A DNA stretch of 22,472 nt, taken from the NCBI GenBank assembly GCA_910578865.1, contig CAJTRM010000037.1, forward strand, positions 1-22,472, read 5' to 3'. The translations under genes and the position numbers were made by a program. A model generated the notes under the pieces. The model had not been told where the DNA came from. It made no database searches and was given only the letters and a program-made list of their open reading frames with translations. This DNA is from an uncultured Dorea sp. (GTDB lineage: Bacteria; Bacillota_A; Clostridia; Lachnospirales; Lachnospiraceae). This document shows, one piece after another, positions 6,095 to 13,543 of this stretch; position 1 is the first letter of the stretch, and each line of letters starts with the position of its first letter.

Positions 6095-8077
6095 TTACAG
6101 AAGCCCGCCCACAGATAAGAACAGCGGGGCAAATACCAATGACACGATCGTCATCAGCTTGATCAGGATATTGATGGACGGTCCTGATGTATCCTTAAAC
6201 GGATCGCCGACCGTATCCCCGACAACTGCTGCCTTGTGTGCTTCACTTCCCTTTCCTCCGTGGTTACCGTCTTCAATATATTTCTTCGCATTGTCCCATG
6301 CGCCGCCGGCATTGGACATAAAGATCGCCATCATAACACCTGTCACAAGTGCACCGGCCAGAAGACCTCCCAGCGCTGCCGGCCCTAACAGAAGACCTAC
6401 TGCAAGCGGAGCAAGAACGGCCATTACACCGGGAACCAACATTTCTTTTAATGCCGCTGTCGTAGAAATCGCAACACAAGACTTGTAATCCGGCTTCTCT
6501 GTGCCTTCCATAATGCCCGGGATTGCCTTAAACTGACGTCTTACTTCCTCGATCATCTGATAAGCCGCCCTGGATACTGAAGACATCGTCATCGCCGAAA
6601 ACAGGAACGGAAGCATACCGCCGACAAACAATCCGATGATAACACGGCTGTCCAGTATATCAATGTTCTTAAGCTGAACCGCCTCTGCATAGGATACAAA
6701 CAATGCCAGTGCCGTAAGTGCTGCAGAACCGATCGCAAAACCTTTTCCCATGGCTGCTGTTGTATTTCCCACTGCATCCAGCTTATCTGTAATCTTACGT
6801 ACCTCCGGCTCCAGTCCGGACATTTCCGCAATACCGCCTGCATTATCGGCAATCGGCCCATAAGCGTCAACTGCCACTGTAATGGCCGTCGTAGACAGCA
6901 TACCCACTGCCGCAAGGGCGATACCATAAAGCCCGCAGAACTGATATGCGGCAAAAATGCCGATACAGATGAGCAGAATCGGAATCGCTGTAGATCTCAT
7001 ACCTACTGCGATACCACTGATAATCGTAGTTGCAGCCCCGGTCTCAGACTGGGAAGATATCTCTTTGACTGACTGGTAGTCTCCCGATGTATAGACCTCT
7101 GTGATAAACCCGATCAGCAGGCCTACCACAAGTCCCGCAGTAATCGCTATCGCCGCATTGAAATCTCCAAAACAATAGTTGCTGAATACAAAGGCTACGA
7201 CCAGCACAAGAATACTTGCCACATAAGAGCCCATCTTAAGCGCCTTGTGCGGATTGGCATTTTCATCACCCTTCACAAAAAATGTACCGAAAATTGCCGC
7301 CAAAAGTCCGAGACCTGCGATAACAAGCGGATAAACAGCTCCTGCCGCCTTAAAATACACAATTCCAAGTGTAAGGGCAGAAATCAGGGCGCCGACATAT
7401 GACTCGAACAAATCTGCCCCCATGCCTGCTACATCCCCCACGTTATCTCCTACATTATCGGCAATAACCGCCGGATTACGCGGATCATCTTCCGGAATCC
7501 CTGCTTCTACCTTTCCTACAAGGTCGGCTCCCACATCGGCAGCCTTCGTATAGATGCCGCCGCCTACGCGGGCAAATAATGCAATTGACGATGCCCCAAG
7601 ACTGAAGCCGGAGAGCACGTCTACATTTTTCGTAATAAGATAAATAGCGCTTACTCCAAGGACGCCAAGGCCTGCCACACACATTCCCATAACTGCACCG
7701 CCTGAAAACGCGATGGAAAGAGCCTTATTCATTCCATTTTTTCTGGCTGCATTTGCAGTTCTTACATTGGCTCTTGTAGCAACGCTCATTCCACAATACC
7801 CAGCTAAAGTGGAAAACAAAGCGCCCACTACAAAGCATACAGCCGTCACCCAGTTGCCGATCCCGATTCCGATCAGCACAAATAATACTACTACGAAAAA
7901 TACAAGAATCTTATATTCCGCAGTTAAAAACGCCTGCGCGCCGTCATTGATTGCCGCAGCAATCTCCTTCATTCTGTCTGTTCCCGCATCCTGCCTGTTC
8001 ACCCTTGCTGCCAGTACCGCTGCAAATACAAGGGCAATCAGCCCCAAAGCAGGAACCATCATTAAAAACCTCTCCAT
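6095..8077 (-). CDS. hppA: Membrane-bound K+-dependent ion-translocating pyrophosphatase
   Basis: An integral membrane enzyme that couples hydrolysis of cytosolic pyrophosphate to H+ or Na+ export. The 660 residues are normal for the family, with about 16 hydrophobic segments. Signature sites are DVGADLVGKVE at 181-191 and DNVGDNVGD at 207-215, both of the Mg-pyrophosphate pocket, and the C-terminal GGAWDNAKKYIEDG and VVGDTVGDPFKDTSGPS. At GNTTAAMGKG (437-446) the key positions are Ala441 and Gly444, the combination of the K+-dependent class; K+-independent enzymes have Lys and Thr there. Many anaerobic Firmicutes homologues pump Na+, but the transported ion cannot be decided by eye. GGGAGGA precedes the ATG by 7 nt. 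It appears to be a single-gene unit that would recover energy from the pyrophosphate released in biosynthesis. Confidence 0.96.
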   Translation of the reverse strand: MERFLMMVPALGLIALVFAAVLAARVNRQDAGTDRMKEIAAAINDGAQAFLTAEYKILVFFVVVLFVLIGIGIGNWVTAVCFVVGALFSTLAGYCGMSVATRANVRTANAARKNGMNKALSIAFSGGAVMGMCVAGLGVLGVSAIYLITKNVDVLSGFSLGASSIALFARVGGGIYTKAADVGADLVGKVEAGIPEDDPRNPAVIADNVGDNVGDVAGMGADLFESYVGALISALTLGIVYFKAAGAVYPLVIAGLGLLAAIFGTFFVKGDENANPHKALKMGSYVASILVLVVAFVFSNYCFGDFNAAIAITAGLVVGLLIGFITEVYTSGDYQSVKEISSQSETGAATTIISGIAVGMRSTAIPILLICIGIFAAYQFCGLYGIALAAVGMLSTTAITVAVDAYGPIADNAGGIAEMSGLEPEVRKITDKLDAVGNTTAAMGKGFAIGSAALTALALFVSYAEAVQLKNIDILDSRVIIGLFVGGMLPFLFSAMTMSSVSRAAYQMIEEVRRQFKAIPGIMEGTEKPDYKSCVAISTTAALKEMLVPGVMAVLAPLAVGLLLGPAALGGLLAGALVTGVMMAIFMSNAGGAWDNAKKYIEDGNHGGKGSEAHKAAVVGDTVGDPFKDTSGPSINILIKLMTIVSLVFAPLFLSVGGLL

Positions 8078-8112
8078 AAATGAATCCTCCCACAGATTTT
8101 TTAGTTACTAAT

Positions 8113-8142
8113 ATATTAACACAGATAGGTATGCTACATAAA
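8113..8142 (-). promoter_or_regulatory. Candidate hppA promoter
   Basis: On the minus strand an extended -10, TGTTAATAT (core 8118-8113), lies about 36 nt before the hppA start codon in an A/T-rich region. A -35 at the right distance is poor (TTATGT). The position is plausible, the assignment weak. Confidence 0.4.
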
Positions 8143-8207
8143 GATATTTTTCTGAATTTTCTAATATTTGCATGGTCTTTGTGAAAAAATTATGGTCTTT
8201 TCCGAAA

Positions 8208-8244
8208 CAGAAGAGAAGTCAAAATTATTTTGACTTCTCTTCTG
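8208..8244 (-). terminator. 17-bp perfect hairpin whose loop is the stop codon of the activase gene
   Basis: Arms 8208-8224 and 8228-8244 are perfectly complementary over 17 bp, and the 3-nt loop (8225-8227) is the TAA stop of the activase gene. Downstream the minus strand reads TTTCGG without a long T-run. It ends the redox cassette and separates it from hppA. It may act as a terminator or as a 3' stability structure. Confidence 0.65.
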
Positions 8245-8986
8245 CCAGCAATGCCGCCCCCAAAGCGCCTGCATACCTTCCATATTCTGTTCCTTCTACT
8301 TTATGTCCGATCTTTTCCGACAGGATTTTACAGAAATACTCACTGTCACTCAATCCGCCTGTAAGAATCACTTTTTCCAGCAATGTTTTCCTCTGGCTCA
8401 GCTGCGCCACCTTCGACGCTACAGAATCTACAACCCCGGCGGCAATGTCTCCTCTTTTTCTTCCCTCTCCGATATAGTTGATAACCTCAGATTCCGCAAA
8501 CACCGTACAAAGGGAACTGATGGGAAGCACTGTCCCGGCCTGCGCCATATTAAACAGCTCCTGCAGGGTAACGCCCAGGCGGTTTGCCATAATCTCCAGG
8601 AATTTCCCGGTTCCGGCCGAACATTTGTCATTCATCAGAAAGTCCTGAACCATGCCGTTCTCTACAATAATAACCTTCGTGTCCTGGCCTCCCACATCTA
8701 TGATCGCACAGTCATTCCCCGCCATTTCACGTCCGCCTCTCGCGTGGCATGTGATCTCTGTAATCACATAATCAGCGAATTCTACCGCCACACGTCCATA
8801 GCCTGTAGCTACCACCTTCGTATGATCTGACAGAACATCAATTCCTTCTGCCGCTAATCTTTCTTTAATTGTCAGACAGGTTTCCTTGCTGCTCCAGCCG
8901 GTAGGAAGGACAAAATACATACTTTTCTCTCCTCTGACCGCTACCTTCGATGCTGTTGACCCAATGTCAATCCCTACATAATTCAT
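8225..8986 (-). CDS. ATP-dependent activase of 2-hydroxyacyl-CoA dehydratase / double-cubane reductase (HgdC/BadF-type)
   Basis: The product has 253 residues of the ASKHA-fold BadF/BadG/BcrA/BcrD ATPase family. These homodimeric [4Fe-4S] proteins use ATP hydrolysis to drive low-potential electron transfer into a partner iron-sulfur protein. Seen directly are the phosphate-1 motif GIDIGSTASK at 5-14, ATGYGR at 60-65, DVGGQDTK at 97-104, the first cluster cysteine Cys122 in KCSAGTGKFLE, the second cluster cysteine Cys160 in CTVFAESEV, and the adenosine motif VILTGGLSDSEYF. The ATG at 8986 is chosen because AAGGAAG precedes it; the in-frame TTG upstream overlaps the previous gene. It lies 14 nt after the DUF3343 gene and in the same cassette as its probable substrate, the HgdB-like protein. 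Confidence 0.93.
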   Translation of the reverse strand: MNYVGIDIGSTASKVAVRGEKSMYFVLPTGWSSKETCLTIKERLAAEGIDVLSDHTKVVATGYGRVAVEFADYVITEITCHARGGREMAGNDCAIIDVGGQDTKVIIVENGMVQDFLMNDKCSAGTGKFLEIMANRLGVTLQELFNMAQAGTVLPISSLCTVFAESEVINYIGEGRKRGDIAAGVVDSVASKVAQLSQRKTLLEKVILTGGLSDSEYFCKILSEKIGHKVEGTEYGRYAGALGAALLAEEKSK

Positions 8987-9000
8987 GTCTCTTACTTCCT

Positions 9001-9261
9001 TTAACAATATTTGTCTCTTTTCGGATTAATGTCCCTCTCAATCTCTGCAATACTCAGAATATCGATCTCATGCTCTCTGATACATTCCTTTATCACGTCC
9101 AGATCCTTTTCTTCCACCAGCAGCGAGATGCCGCAGCACTTACTCGCAACCCTGGGGGTAGGGGCAATGATTGCCCGAACCCCCAGAGTTTTTAACTCTC
9201 TATAAAGTCTCATACCATTATCATGATTAGGGAACAAAACGTATTGCTCTGTCTTATGCAT
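9001..9261 (-). CDS. DUF3343 / putative Se/S carrier-like small protein
   Basis: The product has 86 residues. The pattern YVLFPNHDNGMRLYRELKTLGVRAIIAPTPRVASKCCGISLLV followed by a short D/E-rich C-terminus matches the DUF3343 family, renamed Se/S carrier-like. Typical features are the APTPR segment and a Cys-Cys-Gly motif (CCGIS, residues 42-46), which could carry a persulfide or selenide. A GGAAGG ribosome binding site lies 7 nt before the ATG. It sits between the HgdB-like reductase and its activase, 57 nt and 14 nt away. Homologues elsewhere accompany selenium-related genes and class V aminotransferases, and such an enzyme is encoded just upstream of this cassette. A role in delivering sulfur or selenium to the reductase is inference. 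Confidence 0.85.
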   Translation of the reverse strand: MHKTEQYVLFPNHDNGMRLYRELKTLGVRAIIAPTPRVASKCCGISLLVEEKDLDVIKECIREHEIDILSIAEIERDINPKRDKYC

Positions 9262-9318
9262 ACAGGATCCTTCCTTTTCACATTATTTAAAAAATGTTTT
9301 TCACATCCCTATATGCTG

Positions 9319-10593
9319 TTAATTATTCAGCATCTCGATAAATGCGCTTACCCTTGTACGAAGCTGCTGTGCATCACTGTCTGTATAATCTGTCTCAATG
9401 CCGAGGACAGGGATCCCTGCCTCTTTCATTGCACGCTCTACAAAATATCCCTCTGTATCGTAAAGGTTACAGAACTTCAGATTTACATCAATGATACCGT
9501 CAACCTTATACTCTCTGGCAAGACGCAGGATATCGTCAATTCTTCCGGAATTCGGGGTGAAGCATGCACAGTTGATGTTCATATACCGGTTTGCAAGTGC
9601 CATGTACTGATCCTCAAGAGTCTCTGCACTCTCGTCCACCTGCTTCTCAAAATAGCGTGTTCCGGTACACATTTCTTCACAAACCACCGCACCGCCGCTT
9701 GTCTCAACAATATTATGAATCTTCCAGTTCGGAATTGCAAGCGGTGTTCCCGTAAGCATAATGCGCTTTGTACCTGCCGGAACTACACTCACGCCGTCTT
9801 CCACACGTTTTTCAAGTTCATCACACAGCTTGTTGGTCATCTGTGTAAATCTGGCCGGATCATCATAGAACGCGATCTGAGAAATCAGCAGTGCATCGCA
9901 TCCGCTGATTGGAAGCGTCTCGTTCTTGCGAAGATCATATAATCTTTCCAGTGCCTTTCTCTTATTGTTGATCAGCTTAATGCTCTCTGCCAGCTTCTCT
10001 GCCGTCACTTTATTTCCGGTGAATTGCTCCACCACCTCTTTAAACGCCTCGATCTCCTCTGCCCAGGCCTTCACATCCTTGGCTCTCTTCATCTGAGGAA
10101 GGTTCATAACGTGAACCGGAACATCCTCGGCCAGAATCTCCCATGCTTTCTTCTTACCATCGCAGGTAGTCTCGCCTACATACATATCTGCAATCCGGAA
10201 AAACGGACAGGTACGGTCAACCCTTGCCCCCACAGATGCCTTGATCAGCGGACATGTATTCGTAGGAAGAACCTTTTCGCCGCCCGGAACCCAGAACTGG
10301 GAACCACCGCACAGTCCCGTCGCAATCGCGTCTGCTGCAAATACAATTTCATCCGGCACATATACACAGAAGGTTCCGAATACCTTGCCGCCTTTCTTCT
10401 GATGCTCAATAAGCTCTGCGGGACGGATGCCGTGGATGTCGGCAACTACCATATTGTAATAATCCATACCCTCCGGACGGTTCTCCTGTGATAAAAAGAC
10501 ATCCCCAAATGCCTGTGGCAGAACCGCACAGAGCTGGTCGTGTGTTTCCACATCCATTCCCAGATCTTCCCACATCTTACGATAATCAGCCAT
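9319..10593 (-). CDS. HgdB-like double-cubane-cluster anaerobic reductase (single-subunit 2-hydroxyacyl-CoA dehydratase family)
   Basis: The product has 424 residues of the 2-hydroxyacyl-CoA dehydratase D-component (HgdB/FldC/BzdN) family. Conserved cysteines fall in two halves: Cys76 (GTFCVYVPDE), Cys95, Cys114 (NTCPLIKAS), Cys129 (RTCPFF) and Cys144, then Cys305/Cys309 (CEEMCTGTRYF), Cys342/Cys344 (NCACF) and Cys375 (FCNLYD). Two cubane-binding halves in one chain, with no adjacent HgdA-type subunit, fit the double-cubane cluster proteins. Those carry an [8Fe-9S] cluster, reduce small molecules when energised by their activase, and their physiological substrate is unknown. A two-subunit dehydratase with its partner encoded elsewhere is less likely. 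GGAGG lies before the ATG. It is the first gene of the cassette; the DUF3343 protein and the activase follow. Confidence 0.88.
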   Translation of the reverse strand: MADYRKMWEDLGMDVETHDQLCAVLPQAFGDVFLSQENRPEGMDYYNMVVADIHGIRPAELIEHQKKGGKVFGTFCVYVPDEIVFAADAIATGLCGGSQFWVPGGEKVLPTNTCPLIKASVGARVDRTCPFFRIADMYVGETTCDGKKKAWEILAEDVPVHVMNLPQMKRAKDVKAWAEEIEAFKEVVEQFTGNKVTAEKLAESIKLINNKRKALERLYDLRKNETLPISGCDALLISQIAFYDDPARFTQMTNKLCDELEKRVEDGVSVVPAGTKRIMLTGTPLAIPNWKIHNIVETSGGAVVCEEMCTGTRYFEKQVDESAETLEDQYMALANRYMNINCACFTPNSGRIDDILRLAREYKVDGIIDVNLKFCNLYDTEGYFVERAMKEAGIPVLGIETDYTDSDAQQLRTRVSAFIEMLNN

Positions 10594-10626
10594 AATAAAT
10601 TTCCTCCTTGATCCTTGTTATCTTTG

Positions 10627-10655
10627 CGTATAAAATACTACATTCATGGTAGCAA
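10627..10655 (-). promoter_or_regulatory. Candidate promoter of the double-cubane reductase cassette
   Basis: On the minus strand TTGCTA (10655-10650) and TATACG (10632-10627) are separated by 17 bp, about 30 nt before the start codon. Both boxes match consensus in four of six positions. The 147-nt gap to the upstream desulfurase-like gene has no convincing terminator, so read-through is also possible. Confidence 0.4.
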
Positions 10656-10740
10656 TTTTTTCTTATCATAACAATAAGATCAGGGAGGAATGGCCATTGT
10701 TTTTTATAATAAATCCTGCTGTTTATTGATTTTTTCTATA

Positions 10741-11886
10741 TCAGATATTGCCGATAGCTTCTATGCAGCGGTCAATCTCCTCCTTCGTATTGTGGGCACT
10801 AAATGCAAACCTCACCGTTCCCTGCGGCCAGGTATGAAGAGATCTGTGTGCCAGAGGGGCGCAGTGGAGCCCTACCCTCGTCATAATACCATATTCCCGC
10901 TCCAGCCCAAAGGCAACTACGGCATTGTCATTCTCGGTAAAATCAAGGGAAACCACGGCCACCCGGTCATGGGTATCCTGCTTTCCAGCAATCCGGACAC
11001 CGCCGAATTCCTTCACCCTTTCAAGAAAATATCCGGTAAGCTCCATTTTCTTCCTGTGTATCTCAGAAATCCCCACCTGCCCGATATAGGCCAGGGCCGC
11101 ATGGAGGCCGATGATCCCGGGCAGATTCATTGTGCCGCTCTCATATTTATCCGGAAGACACTGAGGCATTTCCAGAGAATCTGACTGGCTCCCGGTGCCT
11201 CCTGCAATATACGGAATCATTTTCTCATCCAGCGCCTCTGAGATCAGGAACCCGCCGATCCCCTGCGGCCCCAGCAATCCCTTATGTCCGGTAAATGCCA
11301 GATAGTCGATACCGTCCCTTTCCATGTCAATCTCCAGCGTGCCTGCACTCTGAGCGCTGTCCACAACAAAGTAAAGGTGTCGCCGCCAGCAGATTTCACC
11401 GATCTCCTTCACCGGCATGACTGTGCCGCAAACATTTGACGCATGAGAGACGATAACCGCCTTTGTCTTGGCCCCTATCAGGCTTTCAATACTTTCCGGA
11501 CGCACACTTCCGTCCCTGCCTGTATCTGCTATATCATATTTCACTCCGCATCCTGCCATCTGCCGGAGAGGGCGCATCACCGCATTGTGCTCGATTCCGG
11601 TCACGATCACATGGTCACCCGGTTTCAGAAATCCTTTGATAAAATAATTCAGAGAATAAGTAATCCCCGGAGAAAAGATCACTCTTCTGGAATCCTTTGC
11701 ATGGAACAAACGGGCCAGCTGCTCTCTGGTCTCAAGGACAATCCCCTCCACCTCATAAGCCCCTTCATAATTCCCACGGTTAATATTAAAGGCGCCATTT
11801 AACAAAAGCGAAGACATTGCCTGTGCAACACCCGGCGCTTTTGGCCACGAGGTACTTCCGTTGTCAAAATAAATCTTATCTTCCAT
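10741..11886 (-). CDS. Class V aminotransferase, cysteine desulfurase-like (EF2568/TIGR01977 type)
   Basis: A PLP enzyme of 381 residues. The N-terminus IYFDNGSTSWPK, EHNAV at 99-103, the PLP-ring Asp176 (VVDSAQS), the Schiff-base Lys202 in FTGHKGLLGPQGIGG and the ESGTMN segment at 249-254 identify the class V/NifS fold. The mobile-loop RVGLHCAPLAHR places the putative persulfide-forming Cys342 as in the EF2568 subfamily, which is distinct from IscS/SufS and often neighbours selenium/DUF3343 genes. The likely reaction is release of sulfur (or selenium) from cysteine (or selenocysteine) as an enzyme-bound persulfide. The ATG at 11886 overlaps the end of truA by 11 nt; an in-frame TTG two codons earlier is less likely. 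The next gene downstream, 147 nt away, is the double-cubane reductase, followed by DUF3343. Confidence 0.88.
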   Translation of the reverse strand: MEDKIYFDNGSTSWPKAPGVAQAMSSLLLNGAFNINRGNYEGAYEVEGIVLETREQLARLFHAKDSRRVIFSPGITYSLNYFIKGFLKPGDHVIVTGIEHNAVMRPLRQMAGCGVKYDIADTGRDGSVRPESIESLIGAKTKAVIVSHASNVCGTVMPVKEIGEICWRRHLYFVVDSAQSAGTLEIDMERDGIDYLAFTGHKGLLGPQGIGGFLISEALDEKMIPYIAGGTGSQSDSLEMPQCLPDKYESGTMNLPGIIGLHAALAYIGQVGISEIHRKKMELTGYFLERVKEFGGVRIAGKQDTHDRVAVVSLDFTENDNAVVAFGLEREYGIMTRVGLHCAPLAHRSLHTWPQGTVRFAFSAHNTKEEIDRCIEAIGNI

Positions 11887-12619
11887 ACTCAATACTCACC
11901 AACACAAGACCGTTCGGCGGAGCTGTCATTCCTGCCGCAGTCCGCTCCCTTTCCTCTAATATTTCTTTTACACGCTCCGGCGTATAAAATCCTCGTCCTA
12001 CACGAATCAGCGTCCCTGCAATGATCCTCACCATATTATACAAAAATCCGTTCCCCGTAACACGTATCGTAATCTCCTCCCCACTCTTAAAAACCTCAAG
12101 CGATGTGATCGTACGCACCGTATCTTCCACATTCGTTTTTATGTTGCAAAAGCTTGCAAAATCGTGCTCCCCCACAAGATACTCCGCTCCCTTCTGCATC
12201 CTCCCGATATCCATAGGGAACGACACATAAGTACTGTAGAGGCGCCTGATGGGATTGGGAACCGGCGAATTGCAGATATGGTACTCATAAGTCTTCATCA
12301 CCTGGTCCTGATATCTCGGATGCCAGTCCGAAGCAACCTCGTCCGACCGCACAATCACAATATCCTCCGGAAGTCTCTGATTCAGCGCATACGCCATACG
12401 CTCCGGCGGAATTGATGACTCTGTGTCAAACACCGCCACATTCCCCAGAGCATGCACACCGGAATCCGTACGGCTTGCACCGATAATACGGATATCTTCA
12501 CCCGTCAGCTTCCTTAACCGTTCGTTCAGCACTTCCTCAATGGTAATGCCGTTGGGCTGGATCTGCCAGCCGCAGTAGTTCGTCCCGTCATATGCTACAA
12601 CAATTCTGACTCTTTTCAT
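11876..12619 (-). CDS. truA: tRNA pseudouridine(38-40) synthase TruA
   Basis: The product has 247 residues, typical of TruA, which isomerises uridines 38-40 in tRNA anticodon arms. The catalytic aspartate is Asp52 in the motif ASRTDSGVHA. Other family segments are YDGTNYCGWQ at 10-19, ALNQRLPEDI, HPRYQDQVMKTYEY and the FLYNMVRIIAGTL core. The ATG at 12619 is chosen because GGAGG lies 7 nt upstream. That ribosome binding site abuts the REP-like repeat that separates truA from ecfT. The order ecfA1-ecfA2-ecfT-truA is a long-known conserved arrangement in Firmicutes. Confidence 0.97.
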   Translation of the reverse strand: MKRVRIVVAYDGTNYCGWQIQPNGITIEEVLNERLRKLTGEDIRIIGASRTDSGVHALGNVAVFDTESSIPPERMAYALNQRLPEDIVIVRSDEVASDWHPRYQDQVMKTYEYHICNSPVPNPIRRLYSTYVSFPMDIGRMQKGAEYLVGEHDFASFCNIKTNVEDTVRTITSLEVFKSGEEITIRVTGNGFLYNMVRIIAGTLIRVGRGFYTPERVKEILEERERTAAGMTAPPNGLVLVSIEYGR

Positions 12620-12635
12620 AGATCGACCTCCGGTA

Positions 12636-12717
12636 CAGGGCATTTTTAAGTTGGGGACAGGTCATTTTGTAGTTGGGGACGTAGCATTTTTAAAAAATGC
12701 TACGTCCCCAACTACAA
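12636..12717. repeat. REP-like element: two 22-bp direct repeats plus a 25-bp inverted repeat
   Basis: Two direct repeats, 12636-12657 and 12658-12679, match at 19 of 22 positions and share AGTTGGGGAC. A partial third unit begins at 12680. The second and third units (12667-12691) are then mirrored by a near-perfect inverted copy at 12692-12717 (GCTACGTCCCCAACTACAA). The right arm ends 1 nt before the ecfT stop, and the left repeat ends 4 nt from the truA ribosome binding site. No T-run follows the stem on the minus strand. Short GGGGAC-containing palindromes of this kind are typical of REP sequences mobilised by RAYT/IS200-like transposases; that assignment is inference. Confidence 0.8.
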
Positions 12718-12718
12718 T

Positions 12719-13543
12719 TTAAAATATCCAAACCCGCAATTTTACAAGCCTTCCAACCGCCACCACTGCAACCACATAAACAATTACAACAATATACGCC
12801 GCATAATCTCTCTGCCTGTAATGAAGTGGCTTCATCTTCGTCCTTCCCTCACCTCCGCGATAACATCTGGCCTCCATTGCCATTGCCAGATCATTGGCAC
12901 GCCGGAACGCAGAAACAAACAGCGGCACCAGGATCGGGATCATGCTCTTTGCTCTCTGGATAATGTTCCCACTCTCAAAATCTGCCCCCCGGGCAAGCTG
13001 CGCCTTCATAATCTTATCTGTCTCTTCCAGAAGGATCGGGATAAACCGAAGCGCGATCGACATCATCATTGCAATCTCATGGACAGGGACATGAATCTTA
13101 TTCAGCGGCCCCAGGAGCCGCTCAATCCCGTCTGTAAGCTCATTGGGTGTTGTGGTAAATGTCATAAGGGAGGACCCGATGATCAAGTACACCAGCCGCA
13201 CTGCCATATAGACAGCGGTGCGAAGGCCGCCTTCTGTGATCGTAAAGATCCATGCCTGGAATAAGATATCCCCTTCCCTCGTCAAAAACAAATTAAACAG
13301 TACCGTGATCATGAGCAGCATGATCACCGGCTTCAATCCTTTTACAATGTAGGAAATCGGAACTCTGGACACCCGGATGACCACTGCCAGGAACAAGGTC
13401 GCCACAAGATACCCTGAAATGCTTTTAAACAGAAACAGGGAAATCAGGTATAAAAGAGTAGACACAAGCTTGACTCTTGGGTCTAGCCGGTGTATGACGC
13501 TTTTGGCCGGATAATATTGTCCTATCGTAATATCTCGAATCAT
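12719..13543 (-). CDS. ecfT: ECF transporter transmembrane (T) component EcfT
   Basis: The product has 274 residues. It is the T component of a group II energy-coupling-factor transporter, which couples the EcfA1A2 ATPases to interchangeable vitamin- or metal-binding S components. The N-terminus (GQYYPAKSVIHRLDPRVKL) is typical, about five hydrophobic helices follow, and two coupling-helix motifs are seen: QLARGAD around 184-190 and EARCYRG around 226-232. The start codon overlaps the ecfA2 stop in an ATGA arrangement, so the two are translationally coupled. No S component is encoded nearby, as expected for a shared module. The REP-like hairpin starts right after its stop codon. Confidence 0.95.
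   Translation of the reverse strand: MIRDITIGQYYPAKSVIHRLDPRVKLVSTLLYLISLFLFKSISGYLVATLFLAVVIRVSRVPISYIVKGLKPVIMLLMITVLFNLFLTREGDILFQAWIFTITEGGLRTAVYMAVRLVYLIIGSSLMTFTTTPNELTDGIERLLGPLNKIHVPVHEIAMMMSIALRFIPILLEETDKIMKAQLARGADFESGNIIQRAKSMIPILVPLFVSAFRRANDLAMAMEARCYRGGEGRTKMKPLHYRQRDYAAYIVVIVYVVAVVAVGRLVKLRVWIF

Noticed and set aside
9319..10593. Classical two-subunit 2-hydroxyacyl-CoA dehydratase
   Set aside because: Only one dehydratase-family subunit is present next to the activase, with cluster cysteines in both halves. A partner outside the window cannot be excluded.
12636..12717. CRISPR array
   Set aside because: Only two adjacent 22-bp repeats without unique spacers, and a mirrored arm; no cas genes. 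It fits a REP-like palindrome instead.
12667..12717. Rho-independent terminator after ecfT
   Set aside because: The stem is long and perfect but no T-run follows on the minus strand, and the flanking direct repeats point to a REP-like element. Some termination cannot be excluded.
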